Shown here: positions 1 through 9,420 of the stretch, one piece after another
How positions within the stretch are numbered: the stretch's first letter is position 1
Layout of the letters: every line of letters begins with the position of its first letter
Assembly (NCBI RefSeq): GCF_001458115.1
Contig: NZ_CZRP01000011.1
Span: 558,001-622,000 of the forward strand
From: Gracilibacillus massiliensis
GTDB lineage: Bacteria; Bacillota; Bacilli; Bacillales; Amphibacillaceae
DNA length: 64,000 nucleotides
Direction: 5' to 3'
Position numbers and translations under genes: made by a program
The notes under the pieces: generated by a model
Told to the model about the DNA's origin: nothing
The model's input: the letters and a program-made list of their open reading frames with translations, nothing else
Databases searched by the model: none

Positions 1-149
1 TTTTATTTGTGATAAACGCTGTCACCCTATGGCTCACACAAATGTTATTAGGAGACAAATTTACAATTGAAGGCTTCGGAACAGCAATCATTGCAGCCAT
101 CCTATTCTCGATCATGAATTTAATCATCAACAAAATAATCAAAGACTAG
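1..149 (+). CDS. yvlD: YvlD-like phage-holin-family membrane protein, C-terminal end
   Basis: The frame entering at base 3 runs 48 codons to TAG at 147-149. The peptide is hydrophobic: one membrane segment (LFVINAVTLWLTQMLLG), a short polar stretch (DKFTIEGFG), then a second segment ending in NLIINKIIKD. This is typical of the C-terminus of the small four-helix phage_holin_4_2/YvlD family, about 120 residues long. In Bacillus subtilis yvlD lies just upstream of hprK, which supports the call. The start lies outside the window. YvlD's function is not well defined; a membrane-stress role is suspected from its yvlABCD neighbours. Confidence 0.75.
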   Translation, partial: LFVINAVTLWLTQMLLGDKFTIEGFGTAIIAAILFSIMNLIINKIIKD

Positions 150-238
150 TGGTTCTGACAAACGAATATTTTAATTTTAAAAATCCAAACGATTCGAAAG
201 GGCTAACCACCGAATCGTTTGGATTTTATGCGTAGTAG

Positions 239-1605
239 GAGAATACTGTGCAATAACAGATGAGTAACTATTAGCCAAAGTAGTAATTTTGAAATGATTG
301 ATTTACTAAAAATCCGCTCCGGCTGCCCAGGAGTAGCCGTCAAGGCTGAGAATCTAATGGAGTGAAAGTCTCCTGTCATCAATTGACCGGTTCGGATGAC
401 TAGTATATCTAATGCGTGGTGAGGTAACGAGTCACGTTCTGCTTGGAAGTAAAAGTCACTGCGGCTCAACTTTACGCAGAGAGAGTATGGGTCGGAACAG
501 CTAGAGTGGCGAGCAAATCTAGAGGCTAGAAGGCTTTAACGAATACTGCAGCTCCGAAATCGAGCGCCCTTCAGAAGCTGTTGAAGGGATGTCTGTGATG
601 CGCCGACCTGGTTGGGCAATGGGGAAGGCCGATGTTCTATGGGAAGTAACGGTCAAGAGCACCATAGAAGCAGCCGGAGTAGGGGTTCTGGCATCTAGAG
701 AGAGATTTTCAGAGATAACGACGGGAAAGTCCTACTTCCAGCTGGGATGACAACAACCAGCAAAGACCAACCATATAAGTGACAAGCGAAAATGGTTAGG
801 AGGATTTAGGATGGACGCATGAGGTCGTAGTAGCGAAGAGGAAAGGGTAATGCCTTTCTAAGCTTATGGAATGAAGCTTCTACAAAGGTAACACCAGAGT
901 AGAGCGAAGGACCTCTGGGCGACTGGGCGTCCGTGTCAAAGAATAAACAGAACACAGAGTCTGTTGAATGATTGGCATAAGACTAGCATATAAGTAAACT
1001 TATGTATCAATGGGTGAACATGCGTGTCAGCATTTAAACCTGGGATACATAAGGAAGGCTTATATAGCGATAGAAACCCAGTGTCAGAACCGGACTCGGG
1101 AAATCCGACCGTCCGGGATCGTATGGGGGCTGCAGGAAACGTGGTTCTATTGAATGCGCGCGCCTGCCATCTACCCGACCTTCCCTTTCCGTGGGGTTTT
1201 CCCTTCAGCTAACTTCTTCAAGCACAGAGCGCTTGAAAAGTGGATCTTCAGGGAAAACAATCCCACAGGAGTGATAGTGGGCGGCCTGCGCTAATATATT
1301 TGCTCTACAACTATTGTGACAGCTAACATTATGAGCTGTTAATCCAATCAACAAACTTTTCACATGAGAGAAATGACATAATGCTACCTCATTCCAGCGT
1401 TGTAGAATATCAAATTAGCGCAGGCGTCCGCTTCTACTCCTACGGGATGTTTTTATCCGAAGATCCACTCTGGTAAGCGATCTTTGCTTACCAAAGTTAG
1501 CTGAGGAGAAAAACCCGTGGAAAAAGAAGCGGACAAGCCGTAGCGATTTCTAAGCACACACATCATTTCAAAATTACCACCAAAATTATGATACAGTTTC
1601 CTTCT
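239..1605. repeat. Large inverted-repeat (MITE-like) element R-A, interrupted by a group II-like intron
   Basis: No protein gene is convincing between yvlD and hprK. The stretch is an imperfect inverted repeat: 281-300 is nearly the reverse complement of 1561-1580 (TTTGAAATGAT against ATCATTTCAAA). Inside, both arms carry CAGCTAACTT / AAAGTGGATCTTC palindromes (1208-1245 and 1459-1505). Relatives lie at 24714-26048 (R-B), 58945-59518 (R-C) and, more distantly, 61105-61551 (R-D). The left arm is split by the 850-nt intron at 330-1179. There is no transposase ORF, so any mobility would need help in trans. Ends are approximate. Confidence 0.7.
330..1179 (+). mobile_element. ORF-less group II intron-like RNA, copy 1
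   Basis: Comparison with uninterrupted repeat arms (25972-25990 and 59422-59440, minus strand) shows GGCTGCCCA joined directly to CTTCCC. Here 850 nt sit exactly between them. Group II-like features: TGGGCA at 613-618 is complementary to the last six exon bases TGCCCA (324-329), as EBS1-IBS1; 671-679 is complementary to exon 317-325; a 34-nt domain V-like hairpin with a GAAA loop and 2-nt 3' bulge lies at 1087-1120; the 3' end is CTACCCGAC, with a possible branch A at 1173. Odd points: the 5' end is GGAGT rather than GTGYG, the domain V triad reads AAC rather than AGC, and there is no maturase ORF. Copy 2 at 24789-25638 has the same length and about nine substitutions. Confidence 0.65.
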
Positions 1606-1723
1606 ATTGCGAAATAATCGATATTGCACTGTTCACAATATTTATGTCCTACCCTCTGTTCCATTAAAAATAGCATAAAGTGATGATTTTTTTGGACAAA
1701 TCTGTACTATCTTTTAAAAAAAG

Positions 1724-1732
1724 TGCTACAAT
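1724..1732 (+). promoter_or_regulatory. Possible extended -10 promoter of the hprK operon
   Basis: TGCTACAAT at 1724-1732 fits an extended -10 (TGnTANAAT), 49 bases before hprK. There is no good -35 at 17 bp, which an extended -10 can tolerate. Assigned by eye only. Confidence 0.35.
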
Positions 1733-1781
1733 AGTTACATCATGAAGATAAAAAGACGTGATGTGAATAGGGGGCTAAGTA

Positions 1782-2744
1782 ATGGCAAAAGTGCGTACAC
1801 AAGATTTGTTGGATCGTTTTAAAATCGAATTGATTGCAGGTTCAGAAGGTGTGCATCGAGAAATTTTTATGAGTGAAGTATCGCGACCAGGTATTGAACT
1901 CACTGGTTATTTTAAATATTATCCTAAAGATCGATTGCAACTGTTAGGCAAAACAGAATTATCGTATTTCTCTGAGTTAACCAAAGAGGAAAAACAAGAT
2001 CGTTCCTATCGACTTTGTACAGATATTACCCCGGGAATTGTCGTAACAAGAGATATGGAAGTACCTGAAGAACTTGTTGAAGCATGTGAGATGTCAGGTG
2101 TTCCATTGATGCGTTCTCCGTATAAAACAACACGAGTAATAAGCCGTATTACCAATTTCCTTGAAGCAAAATTTGCACCTTTTACTGCTGTTCATGGTGT
2201 ATTAGTTGATATCTATGGTATCGGTGTGCTGATAACAGGGCAAAGTGGTGTAGGTAAAAGTGAGACAGCCTTAGAATTAGTGAAAAGAGGTCACCGTCTT
2301 GTTGCAGATGACAGTGTGGAGATTCGCCAAGAAGATTATGATCGACTGATCGGATCGTCACCTCCATTGATTGAACACTTATTAGAAATTCGTGGTCTAG
2401 GTATTATTAATGTGATGACATTGTTTGGTGCTGGATCAGTTCGTTCCCATAAACGTATATCACTTGTGATCAATTTGGAGACGTGGGATCAGAAGAAACA
2501 GTATGATCGTCTAGGCTTAGAAGAAGAGACAATGAAAATAATCGACGTAAAAATACCGAAAGCAACGCTTCCTGTTCGACCTGGTCGTAACCTAGCTGTT
2601 ATTATAGAAGTGGCTGCGATGAATTTCCGTTTAAAGCGAATGGGTGTCAATGCAGCAGAAGAATTCTCACAACGACTATCAAAGATGATACAAAATGGCG
2701 AACACGAAGAGTCAGAATTTGAAACAGACTTAGATATGGATTAA
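1782..2744 (+). CDS. hprK: HPr kinase/phosphorylase
   Basis: Bifunctional enzyme that phosphorylates HPr and Crh on Ser46 using ATP or PPi and reverses this with phosphate, setting carbon catabolite repression through CcpA. The 320 residues match the usual 305-320. The P-loop GQSGVGKSE starts at residue 153, and the family signature [10 protein letters not shown] follows in the C-terminal kinase half. The N-terminal half is the HPrK-type domain. The ATG follows the purine-rich GGGGGC at 1770-1775. It heads the conserved hprK-lgt-ppaX-yvoF block. Its substrates ptsH (39.7 kb) and crh (11.5 kb) are in the same window. Confidence 0.97.
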   Translation: MAKVRTQDLLDRFKIELIAGSEGVHREIFMSEVSRPGIELTGYFKYYPKDRLQLLGKTELSYFSELTKEEKQDRSYRLCTDITPGIVVTRDMEVPEELVEACEMSGVPLMRSPYKTTRVISRITNFLEAKFAPFTAVHGVLVDIYGIGVLITGQSGVGKSETALELVKRGHRLVADDSVEIRQEDYDRLIGSSPPLIEHLLEIRGLGIINVMTLFGAGSVRSHKRISLVINLETWDQKKQYDRLGLEEETMKIIDVKIPKATLPVRPGRNLAVIIEVAAMNFRLKRMGVNAAEEFSQRLSKMIQNGEHEESEFETDLDMD

Positions 2745-2767
2745 AAGTAGAACGGAGGAGATTGAAT

Positions 2768-3613
2768 TTGGCATGTGAAGCTCCTGCACTTGATCCTGTA
2801 TTTCTGCAACTTGGCCCTTTATCTATTTATTGGTATGGCGTCATTATTGCGACAGGTGCCTTTTTAGCACTTTGGGTTGGAACCAAGGAAGCGGATCGAT
2901 TAGGTGTAAAGAAGGACTATATTGTTGATCTAGTAGTATTTGCTATCCCAATTGCTATCTTGTCAGCACGAATTTATTACGTTGTCTTTGAATGGGATCG
3001 CTATGTTGGTGAACCATGGTGGAAAGTCTTCGCGGTTTGGGAAGGCGGGATTGCGATTCACGGTGCGTTAATCGGTTCTGTTATTACAGCTATTGTGTTT
3101 ACCAGAGTAAAAAAGTTATCTTTCTGGCAAATTGCCGATATTTTAGCGCCAAGCATAATTTTAGGACAAGCAATTGGTCGCTGGGGTAACTTTATGAATC
3201 AAGAAGCACACGGCGGACCGATCTCACAATCTACATATGAAAGTTTTCATCAATACTTACCAGATTTTATTATGAATCAGATGTGTATTGAAGGCACGAT
3301 GTATCACCCTACCTTTTTGTATGAATCGATTTGGAATATTGCAGGATTTATTTTATTATTAGTATTGCGCAAATACCCACTTCGTCGCGGCGAAATGTTC
3401 TTAACCTATGTAATATGGTACTCGATTGGTCGCTATTTTATAGAAGGAATGAGAACCGATAGCCTTTATATTGTTGGCGAATTGAGAACAGCGCAGATTA
3501 TATCAATCTTGCTTGTTGTGGGTGCTATAATTGTGATGGTGTATCGTCGTAAAAAAGGATTAGCTACACATACGTATCAAGGTAAAAAAATTAGACAACA
3601 TAAGAAAAAATAA
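2768..3613 (+). CDS. lgt: Prolipoprotein diacylglyceryl transferase
   Basis: Integral membrane enzyme that moves diacylglycerol from phosphatidylglycerol to the lipobox cysteine of prolipoproteins. Several membrane helices are visible. The family signature is [14 protein letters not shown] around residue 140, followed by the conserved [11 protein letters not shown] segment. I take the second TTG (2768) because GGAGG at 2754-2758 lies 9 nt upstream; the first TTG at 2762 is only 3 nt away but cannot be excluded. At least three lipoproteins in the window (18.2, 34.0 and 55.0 kb) would be its substrates. The C-terminus is Lys-rich. Confidence 0.95.
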   Translation: MACEAPALDPVFLQLGPLSIYWYGVIIATGAFLALWVGTKEADRLGVKKDYIVDLVVFAIPIAILSARIYYVVFEWDRYVGEPWWKVFAVWEGGIAIHGALIGSVITAIVFTRVKKLSFWQIADILAPSIILGQAIGRWGNFMNQEAHGGPISQSTYESFHQYLPDFIMNQMCIEGTMYHPTFLYESIWNIAGFILLLVLRKYPLRRGEMFLTYVIWYSIGRYFIEGMRTDSLYIVGELRTAQIISILLVVGAIIVMVYRRKKGLATHTYQGKKIRQHKKK

Positions 3614-3617
3614 AGAA

Positions 3618-3651
3618 TAAGAGCTTTTGCTTATAAGCAAAAGCTCGTTTC
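3618..3651 (+). terminator. Hairpin after lgt
   Basis: GAGCTTTTGC / GCAAAAGCTC stem with a short TATAA loop, followed by GTTTCTCG. The T run is weak, so it may be a partial terminator or processing hairpin between lgt and ppaX. Confidence 0.5.
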
Positions 3652-3678
3652 TCGTAATGTAACTTGGAGGTAATGAAT

Positions 3679-4320
3679 GTGAAAATGGAAACACTATTAT
3701 TTGATTTAGATGGAACATTGATTGATACCAATGAATTGATTATCGCTTCTTTTACACACACAGTAGAAAAGTATGGAAATCGCCCCTATACAAGAGAAGA
3801 AATACTTGATTTTATTGGTCCACCATTAATAGACAGTTTGAAAAAAGTCAACGCAGAAAAAGTAGAAGAAATGATGGCAACCTATCGAGAGCATAATTAT
3901 GCGAATCACGAAAAATATGTCGAGGCCTATCCCACCGTGGTGGATACCATCAAGACATTGAAAGAAGCAGGATTTCAATTAGGTATTGTCACAACAAAAC
4001 TATCAGATACAGCTAAATTAGGTCTGAAAATTACGGGAATGGATCAGTTATTTGATGTACTGATTGGTCTAGATGATGTTGAAAATGCGAAACCACACCC
4101 TGAGCCTATTCTAAAAGCGATTGATGAGCTAAACGCCAATCCAATGACAACATTGATGGTTGGTGATAATTATCATGACATTGAAGCGGGACATAATGCC
4201 GGTGTGCAAACAGCAGGTGTAGCTTGGACGATTAAAGGTAGAAAAATTTTAGAAGACCATGATCCGGATTATATGTTAGAGGAAATGAGTGATCTATTAA
4301 AAATCGTTGGAGTGGAATAA
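3679..4320 (+). CDS. ppaX: Pyrophosphatase PpaX (HAD superfamily)
   Basis: Hydrolyses the pyrophosphate released when HPrK dephosphorylates HPr(Ser-P), pulling that reaction forward. HAD motifs: DLDGTLIDT near the N-terminus, TTKLSD (motif II), K in NAKPHPEP (motif III) and MVGDNYHDIEAG (motif IV). The 213 residues fit the B. subtilis protein of about 216. Start: GGAGG at 3666-3670 is 8 nt from GTG 3679; the ATG at 3673 is too close. Its position after hprK and lgt distinguishes it from other phosphoglycolate-phosphatase-like HADs. Confidence 0.92.
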   Translation: MKMETLLFDLDGTLIDTNELIIASFTHTVEKYGNRPYTREEILDFIGPPLIDSLKKVNAEKVEEMMATYREHNYANHEKYVEAYPTVVDTIKTLKEAGFQLGIVTTKLSDTAKLGLKITGMDQLFDVLIGLDDVENAKPHPEPILKAIDELNANPMTTLMVGDNYHDIEAGHNAGVQTAGVAWTIKGRKILEDHDPDYMLEEMSDLLKIVGVE

Positions 4321-4321
4321 G

Positions 4322-4852
4322 ATGCGTAGAACGAAACGTTATCGCGTTGAAGGTGCGAACAGTTTATGGCATATCTATAAAACGGTGCCTTTTTGGAAGG
4401 TCGTTAGAAATTTTATTATAATACAATTAGCCAGATACACACCTTTTTTAAATTTAAAAAATCGCATGTATCGTAGCTTTTTAAAGATGGAAGTCGGCCA
4501 AGAAACCGCATTTGCACTGATGGTTATGCTGGATATCATGTTCCCTGAGAAGATTCATGTCGGAAAAAACACGGTGATCGGCTATAACACCACAATTCTA
4601 GCGCATGAATACTTAATCAAAGAGTACCGATTAGGCGACGTGATTATAGGAGATGAAGTGATGGTTGGTGCAAATAGCACGATTTTGCCTGGAGTGACGA
4701 TTGGCGATCAAGCGGTTGTTGCAGCGGGTACGGTGGTACATAAGGATGTAGAAGCCGGAACATTTGTAGCAGGTAACCCAATGCGAGTGATTTATACCAA
4801 AGAACAAATGCAAGAGCGAATAAAAAATGACACCTTCTTATCCGAGAGTTAA
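4322..4852 (+). CDS. yvoF: YvoF-like left-handed beta-helix acyltransferase
   Basis: The 176-residue protein has hexapeptide repeats in its C-terminal half (VIIGDEVMVGANSTILPGV..IGDQAVVAAGTVVHKDV), typical of LbetaH acetyltransferases of the maa/lacA type. The N-terminal segment GANSLWHIYKTVPFWKVVRNF is characteristic of YvoF. The acceptor substrate is unknown. The start overlaps the ppaX end closely (1-nt gap), suggesting coupling; GGAGTGG at 4309-4315 serves ATG 4322. Confidence 0.85.
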   Translation: MRRTKRYRVEGANSLWHIYKTVPFWKVVRNFIIIQLARYTPFLNLKNRMYRSFLKMEVGQETAFALMVMLDIMFPEKIHVGKNTVIGYNTTILAHEYLIKEYRLGDVIIGDEVMVGANSTILPGVTIGDQAVVAAGTVVHKDVEAGTFVAGNPMRVIYTKEQMQERIKNDTFLSES

Positions 4853-4854
4853 AA

Positions 4855-4905
4855 AACAGGAATATACATCGCCACCAACGCGATCGTATATTCCTGTTTT
4901 TAACT
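4855..4905 (+). terminator. Terminator after yvoF
   Basis: Inverted repeat AACAGGAATATAC / GTATATTCCTGTT followed by TTT, just past the yvoF stop. It plausibly ends the hprK operon. Confidence 0.75.
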
Positions 4906-5173
4906 AAACCGCGAAGTACCAGATTGTAGAGTCTCTTCACGGGAATTCATGTGGTGTTAACGGGAATTGTCAATTTCTTCACGGGAAATGCCTTTCTGTA
5001 GACGGGAATTGTTTGCTTCTTCACGGGAATAAACGATAATTCCCGTGAAGAGCAGTATAATTCCCGTCTACAGTAGCACTTTTCCCGTGAAGAAAAGACT
5101 AATTCCTGTGAAGAAGATCATAAGTAACTTATCCGCGTTAACAAACTTACAAAATTATCATTACTTCGGGTTT
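4906..5173. repeat. Palindromic dispersed repeat P1, copy 1
   Basis: A non-coding element built from many CTTCACGGGAA / TTCCCGTGAAG and GACGGGAATT units in mirror order around about 5033, so the whole can fold into one long palindrome. It has short ends AAACCGCGAAG (4906-4916) and CTTCGGGTTT (5164-5173). A nearly identical copy lies in opposite orientation at 40863-41113. No transposase is present. It overlaps no gene and sits between yvoF and the end of the panE-like gene. Confidence 0.8.
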
Positions 5174-5203
5174 GTATCTACTTTGAAGTTGTGTAAACTG
5201 TTT

Positions 5204-6115
5204 TTAGCTGGTTTTAACTTTGATAATTCCATATATCGTTTCTAAATATGGCACATCCAATTGATACTTTTTCGCTAACGTTATTGCAGCTCCTTGCAGG
5301 TGATCGACTTCGAGATTTAATCCTTTGCGATAATCCTGATGCATCGAAGAAGTAGCGTCAGCTGGTAGGTTAGTCAATATTTTCCAGGCCTTTTCTAAAT
5401 GTTGATCCCAAAGTACTACACCTTCATGTTTGGCAATCATTTGCATCTCTTTTAACAAATGATCTATGATCGTCTTTGTTTCGTCCTGCTTGAGAATAGG
5501 ACCAATTTCAAGGTCACTTACGGTGGTTATTCCCGAAAAAGCAGTAATAAACATATACTTATACCAAATATCTGTTAATATATCCTGACTATAGGTACTA
5601 GCCATATTAGCATCTTCTGATAAAACGGCTAGTTTATCGCATATCTGTTGTTGGTTGTCTTGTAATGCACCGAAACGAAGCTCATGAATTTTGCTTGTAT
5701 GTACCACGTGCCCATTACTGTCCAATGTTGCAATAATATTCGCCAAACCGCCTAATACGTTCTCTTTTCCAAAATGATCAACTAAATCAGAGTAATGACG
5801 AACGCCATTCATTATAGGCAGAATAAACGTATGCTTGTTCATCATCTTAGTAATCGTGTCTAAAATGCCGTCTACATGATAGCCTTTTACAGCTATAACA
5901 ATGATATCGGCAACTCGTGCTTTACTTGGATCTGTTACGATGTCTGGATTGTCAATGACATCATTACCAAGCACACTTTCGATTTTTAAACCATGTTCTC
6001 TCAATTGATTTGCTCTTTTTTCTCTTACTATGAATTGCACATTTGCTCCGGCTTTAATCCATCTTGCTCCAAAATAACTACCAAGAGCGCCTGCGCCAAT
6101 GATTGCAATATTCAT
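5204..6115 (-). CDS. panE: 2-dehydropantoate 2-reductase (ketopantoate reductase) family
   Basis: NADPH-dependent reductase of the ApbA/PanE family; the family reaction makes pantoate for coenzyme A. The 303 residues begin with the Rossmann motif IGAGALGSYFGARW; NGVRH and the C-terminal helical domain with the SSMHQDYRKG segment (catalytic-site region) follow. RBS GAGGAGGAAT precedes ATG (6115). There are no pan genes beside it, and Bacillaceae often have several ApbA paralogues, so the substrate is not certain. Confidence 0.8.
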   Translation of the reverse strand: MNIAIIGAGALGSYFGARWIKAGANVQFIVREKRANQLREHGLKIESVLGNDVIDNPDIVTDPSKARVADIIVIAVKGYHVDGILDTITKMMNKHTFILPIMNGVRHYSDLVDHFGKENVLGGLANIIATLDSNGHVVHTSKIHELRFGALQDNQQQICDKLAVLSEDANMASTYSQDILTDIWYKYMFITAFSGITTVSDLEIGPILKQDETKTIIDHLLKEMQMIAKHEGVVLWDQHLEKAWKILTNLPADATSSMHQDYRKGLNLEVDHLQGAAITLAKKYQLDVPYLETIYGIIKVKTS

Positions 6116-6259
6116 CTAAAATTCCTCCTCTTACAGTTATTATACAATAAACTCTTTTATTGTGAGCAAAATGTGTTATAATGCTTAAGTCATCGGATTT
6201 TAAAATAATTAGTAGATATAATATATAAGTTAAAAATGAATGGGAGGGGAAATAGTCAC

Positions 6260-7264
6260 GTGCAAAATCCAAATCAATTAGAAGGAAACATCATACCTTT
6301 CATTCCTGAAGGGGATTTTTATTTTTCAAAAGGTGTAGAAGCCTATCAAAAAAAGAAATTTGACCTCTCCTTGAAGTGGTTTCAAAAAGCGCTATCGGAA
6401 AAGCCTGAAAATCCATTGTATCAATGTCAAGCATCGATTGTCTATACAGAAATAGGTTCCTATCATTTAGCGAATCAATTGTTGACTAAGGTATTATCAG
6501 AACATGGTGAAGAATACATGGACTGCTATTATTTAATTGCAAATAACTATGCACATTTGGGTTTATTGGAAGACGCAACAAAATATGCCCAAATCTATTT
6601 GGAAAAAGAACCAGATGGTGATTTCCAAGAAGAAGCTAAAACGTTATTAGAATTATTGGATTTTAGTGAAGAAGAGGAAGACGACGATGATTGGACCTTT
6701 GAGGAAGAAGACGATCTCATCATCTACCAAGAAACTGCTTTTTATCACTTAGAGCGTGAAGAGTGGGAGGAAGCGATCGCGGTCTTGGAAGAAATGATTA
6801 CATTGTTCCCAGAATTTTCACAAGCAAGACATGAATACCATTATGCGTTATTTTTTGTTGGAGAAAAAGATGAGGCGATTGCTATGGAAGAACAGTATTT
6901 AAAAGAGCATCCAGATGCTTTGTTCAGTTGTATGAATTTGGCGATTTTTTATTCTCATGAAAATGACGAGGAAAAACGAGATTACTTTACGGCAATGCTT
7001 GAAAATATATATCCGATCCATGAACAACAAAAATTACGGATCGCTGTAACTTTTGCTCAGATTGGCTTATATCAGCAAGCATTAGATCGATTTAAAATGC
7101 TGCATAAATCTAAACTAAAGGGTCATCCTTCATATTATAGATGGTATAGTACATGTCAATACTACTTAGGAATGGAAGATGCAGCGATTCGTCTCTGGAA
7201 AGAGGGTTGCAAACAACACAACATTCTTTCTCAACAGTTACCAGCATGGGAAAAAGGTAAATGA
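6260..7264 (+). CDS. yvcD: YvcD-like tetratricopeptide-repeat protein
   Basis: Soluble helical protein of 334 residues with TPR-like repeats (for example YFSKGVEAYQKKKFDLSLKW and FYHLEREEWEEAIAVLEEMI) and a very acidic linker of consecutive E and D residues in the middle. No signal peptide. Start GTG 6260 is chosen because GGAGGGG at 6241-6247 lies about 12 nt upstream; an ATG at 6236 in frame would contain the RBS. Its position next to trxB matches yvcD in B. subtilis. TPR proteins usually act as protein-binding scaffolds; the partner is unknown. Confidence 0.75.
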   Translation: MQNPNQLEGNIIPFIPEGDFYFSKGVEAYQKKKFDLSLKWFQKALSEKPENPLYQCQASIVYTEIGSYHLANQLLTKVLSEHGEEYMDCYYLIANNYAHLGLLEDATKYAQIYLEKEPDGDFQEEAKTLLELLDFSEEEEDDDDWTFEEEDDLIIYQETAFYHLEREEWEEAIAVLEEMITLFPEFSQARHEYHYALFFVGEKDEAIAMEEQYLKEHPDALFSCMNLAIFYSHENDEEKRDYFTAMLENIYPIHEQQKLRIAVTFAQIGLYQQALDRFKMLHKSKLKGHPSYYRWYSTCQYYLGMEDAAIRLWKEGCKQHNILSQQLPAWEKGK

Positions 7265-7310
7265 GCAGAATATTAGACGTTTTTTTATAAGCATAAGATA
7301 ATAGTAATAA

Positions 7311-8285
<975 letters not shown>

Positions 8286-8408
8286 TCCTGTAATCATTTC
8301 GACATATACACGTAAATAGAAATTAACGTGGCTGTAACACGGACGAAATATAAATGCGATACAATGTAGTTAACTAATTGACCCCCTTTTTAATAAATAT
8401 AACTTGAC

Positions 8409-8442
8409 GGCATAGGTTCTCATACCTATGCCAATTTTTTTT
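8409..8442 (+). terminator. Terminator after trxB
   Basis: GGCATAGGT / ACCTATGCC stem with TCTCAT loop, then eight T residues. A clear intrinsic terminator. The 8286-8408 spacer shows no other gene. Confidence 0.9.
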
Positions 8443-8534
8443 GTGGTAGAGCTGATTCACTCCGTGTATAATAGAAGTAGAATAAAAAAAAAGAATCGTT
8501 ACCTATAAATGTAAGAGAGAGGAGTGGATGAGAG

Positions 8535-9416
8535 ATGGGGAGACAATCTGAAGAAACGAAATTAGTGATTATTACAGGGATGTCCGGTGCAGGTAAAACC
8601 GTTGCTGTACAAAGTTTTGAAGATCTTGGTTATTATTGTGTAGATAATCTTCCTCCTGCACTGTTGCCAAAATTCCTCGAATTAATGAAAGATGCAACAA
8701 ATAATATTCAAAAAGTCGCGCTCGTAATGGATTTGAGAGGCCGTGAGTTTTTTGATACATTATTTGAAGCATTAGATACACTTGGACAAGAAGAATGGCT
8801 CGAAGAACATATTCTGTTTTTAGACGCAAGTGATCACGTGTTAGTATCACGGTATAAAGAAACAAGACGTTCCCATCCTTTAGCACAAGATGGCTTGCCA
8901 TTAGAAGGTATTCATGCCGAGCGAAAGATTTTAGATGAATTAAGAGGACGTTCGCAGCATTTTATTGATACATCTAAGCTAAAGCCAAAGGAATTACGGG
9001 AAGAAATTGTCCAAAGATATAGTCAAAAAGATCAAGAAATTTTCTCCGTTCATGCGCTTTCCTTTGGTTTTAAATACGGTTTGCCGATTGATGCAGACTT
9101 AGTATTTGATGTGCGATTTTTGCCAAACCCACATTATGTCGAGCAATTGCAGCCATTAACAGGCTTAAATACAGAAGTATCATCTTACGTTTTTAGATGG
9201 TCAGATACACAGAAATTTTTAGAAAAAGTGACCGATCTCTTACAATTTATGCTTCCTCAATATAAACGAGAAGGAAAAACACAGTTAGTGATTGCGATTG
9301 GTTGTACAGGTGGTCAACACCGGTCTGTAGCAATTGCTGAGCATCTAGCAAAACATTTTCAAAAAAATTATGTCACACATGTCAGTCATCGTGATATAGA
9401 GAAGCGAAAGGGATAA
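8535..9416 (+). CDS. rapZ: RNase adapter / nucleotide-binding protein RapZ (YvcJ)
   Basis: P-loop protein of 293 residues with Walker A GMSGAGKT at residues 15-22 and the conserved C-terminal half containing the [10 protein letters not shown] and SHRDIEKRK motifs. In Gram-negatives RapZ controls GlmS via small RNAs; the Bacillus homologue YvcJ binds and hydrolyses GTP and affects competence. It heads the conserved rapZ-yvcK-whiA operon, with 4 nt to the next gene. In B. subtilis the NUDIX gene yvcI lies between trxB and this gene; it is missing here. Confidence 0.95.
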   Translation: MGRQSEETKLVIITGMSGAGKTVAVQSFEDLGYYCVDNLPPALLPKFLELMKDATNNIQKVALVMDLRGREFFDTLFEALDTLGQEEWLEEHILFLDASDHVLVSRYKETRRSHPLAQDGLPLEGIHAERKILDELRGRSQHFIDTSKLKPKELREEIVQRYSQKDQEIFSVHALSFGFKYGLPIDADLVFDVRFLPNPHYVEQLQPLTGLNTEVSSYVFRWSDTQKFLEKVTDLLQFMLPQYKREGKTQLVIAIGCTGGQHRSVAIAEHLAKHFQKNYVTHVSHRDIEKRKG

Positions 9417-9420
9417 TTAC

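Noticed and set aside
203-469. ORF on the minus strand in intron copy 1 (again at 24539-24928)
   Set aside because: It lies across the intron 5' end and repeat; the shared part follows the intron copy, not a gene, and copy 2 runs into the ldh 3' end.
330-1179. Could the 850-nt RNA be an OLE-, ROOL- or GOLLD-type large RNA?
   Set aside because: Insertion exactly inside a repeat with IBS-EBS pairing favours a group II-like intron, and I cannot match the other RNA classes by eye. A covariance search would settle it.
1024-1212. 62-residue ORF at the intron 3' end, in both copies
   Set aside because: It spans the domain V/VI-like hairpins and the exon border; conserved because the RNA is conserved.
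4906-5173. P1 units as a CRISPR array
   Set aside because: Units are mirror-oriented, short and irregularly spaced, and the whole element recurs inverted elsewhere.
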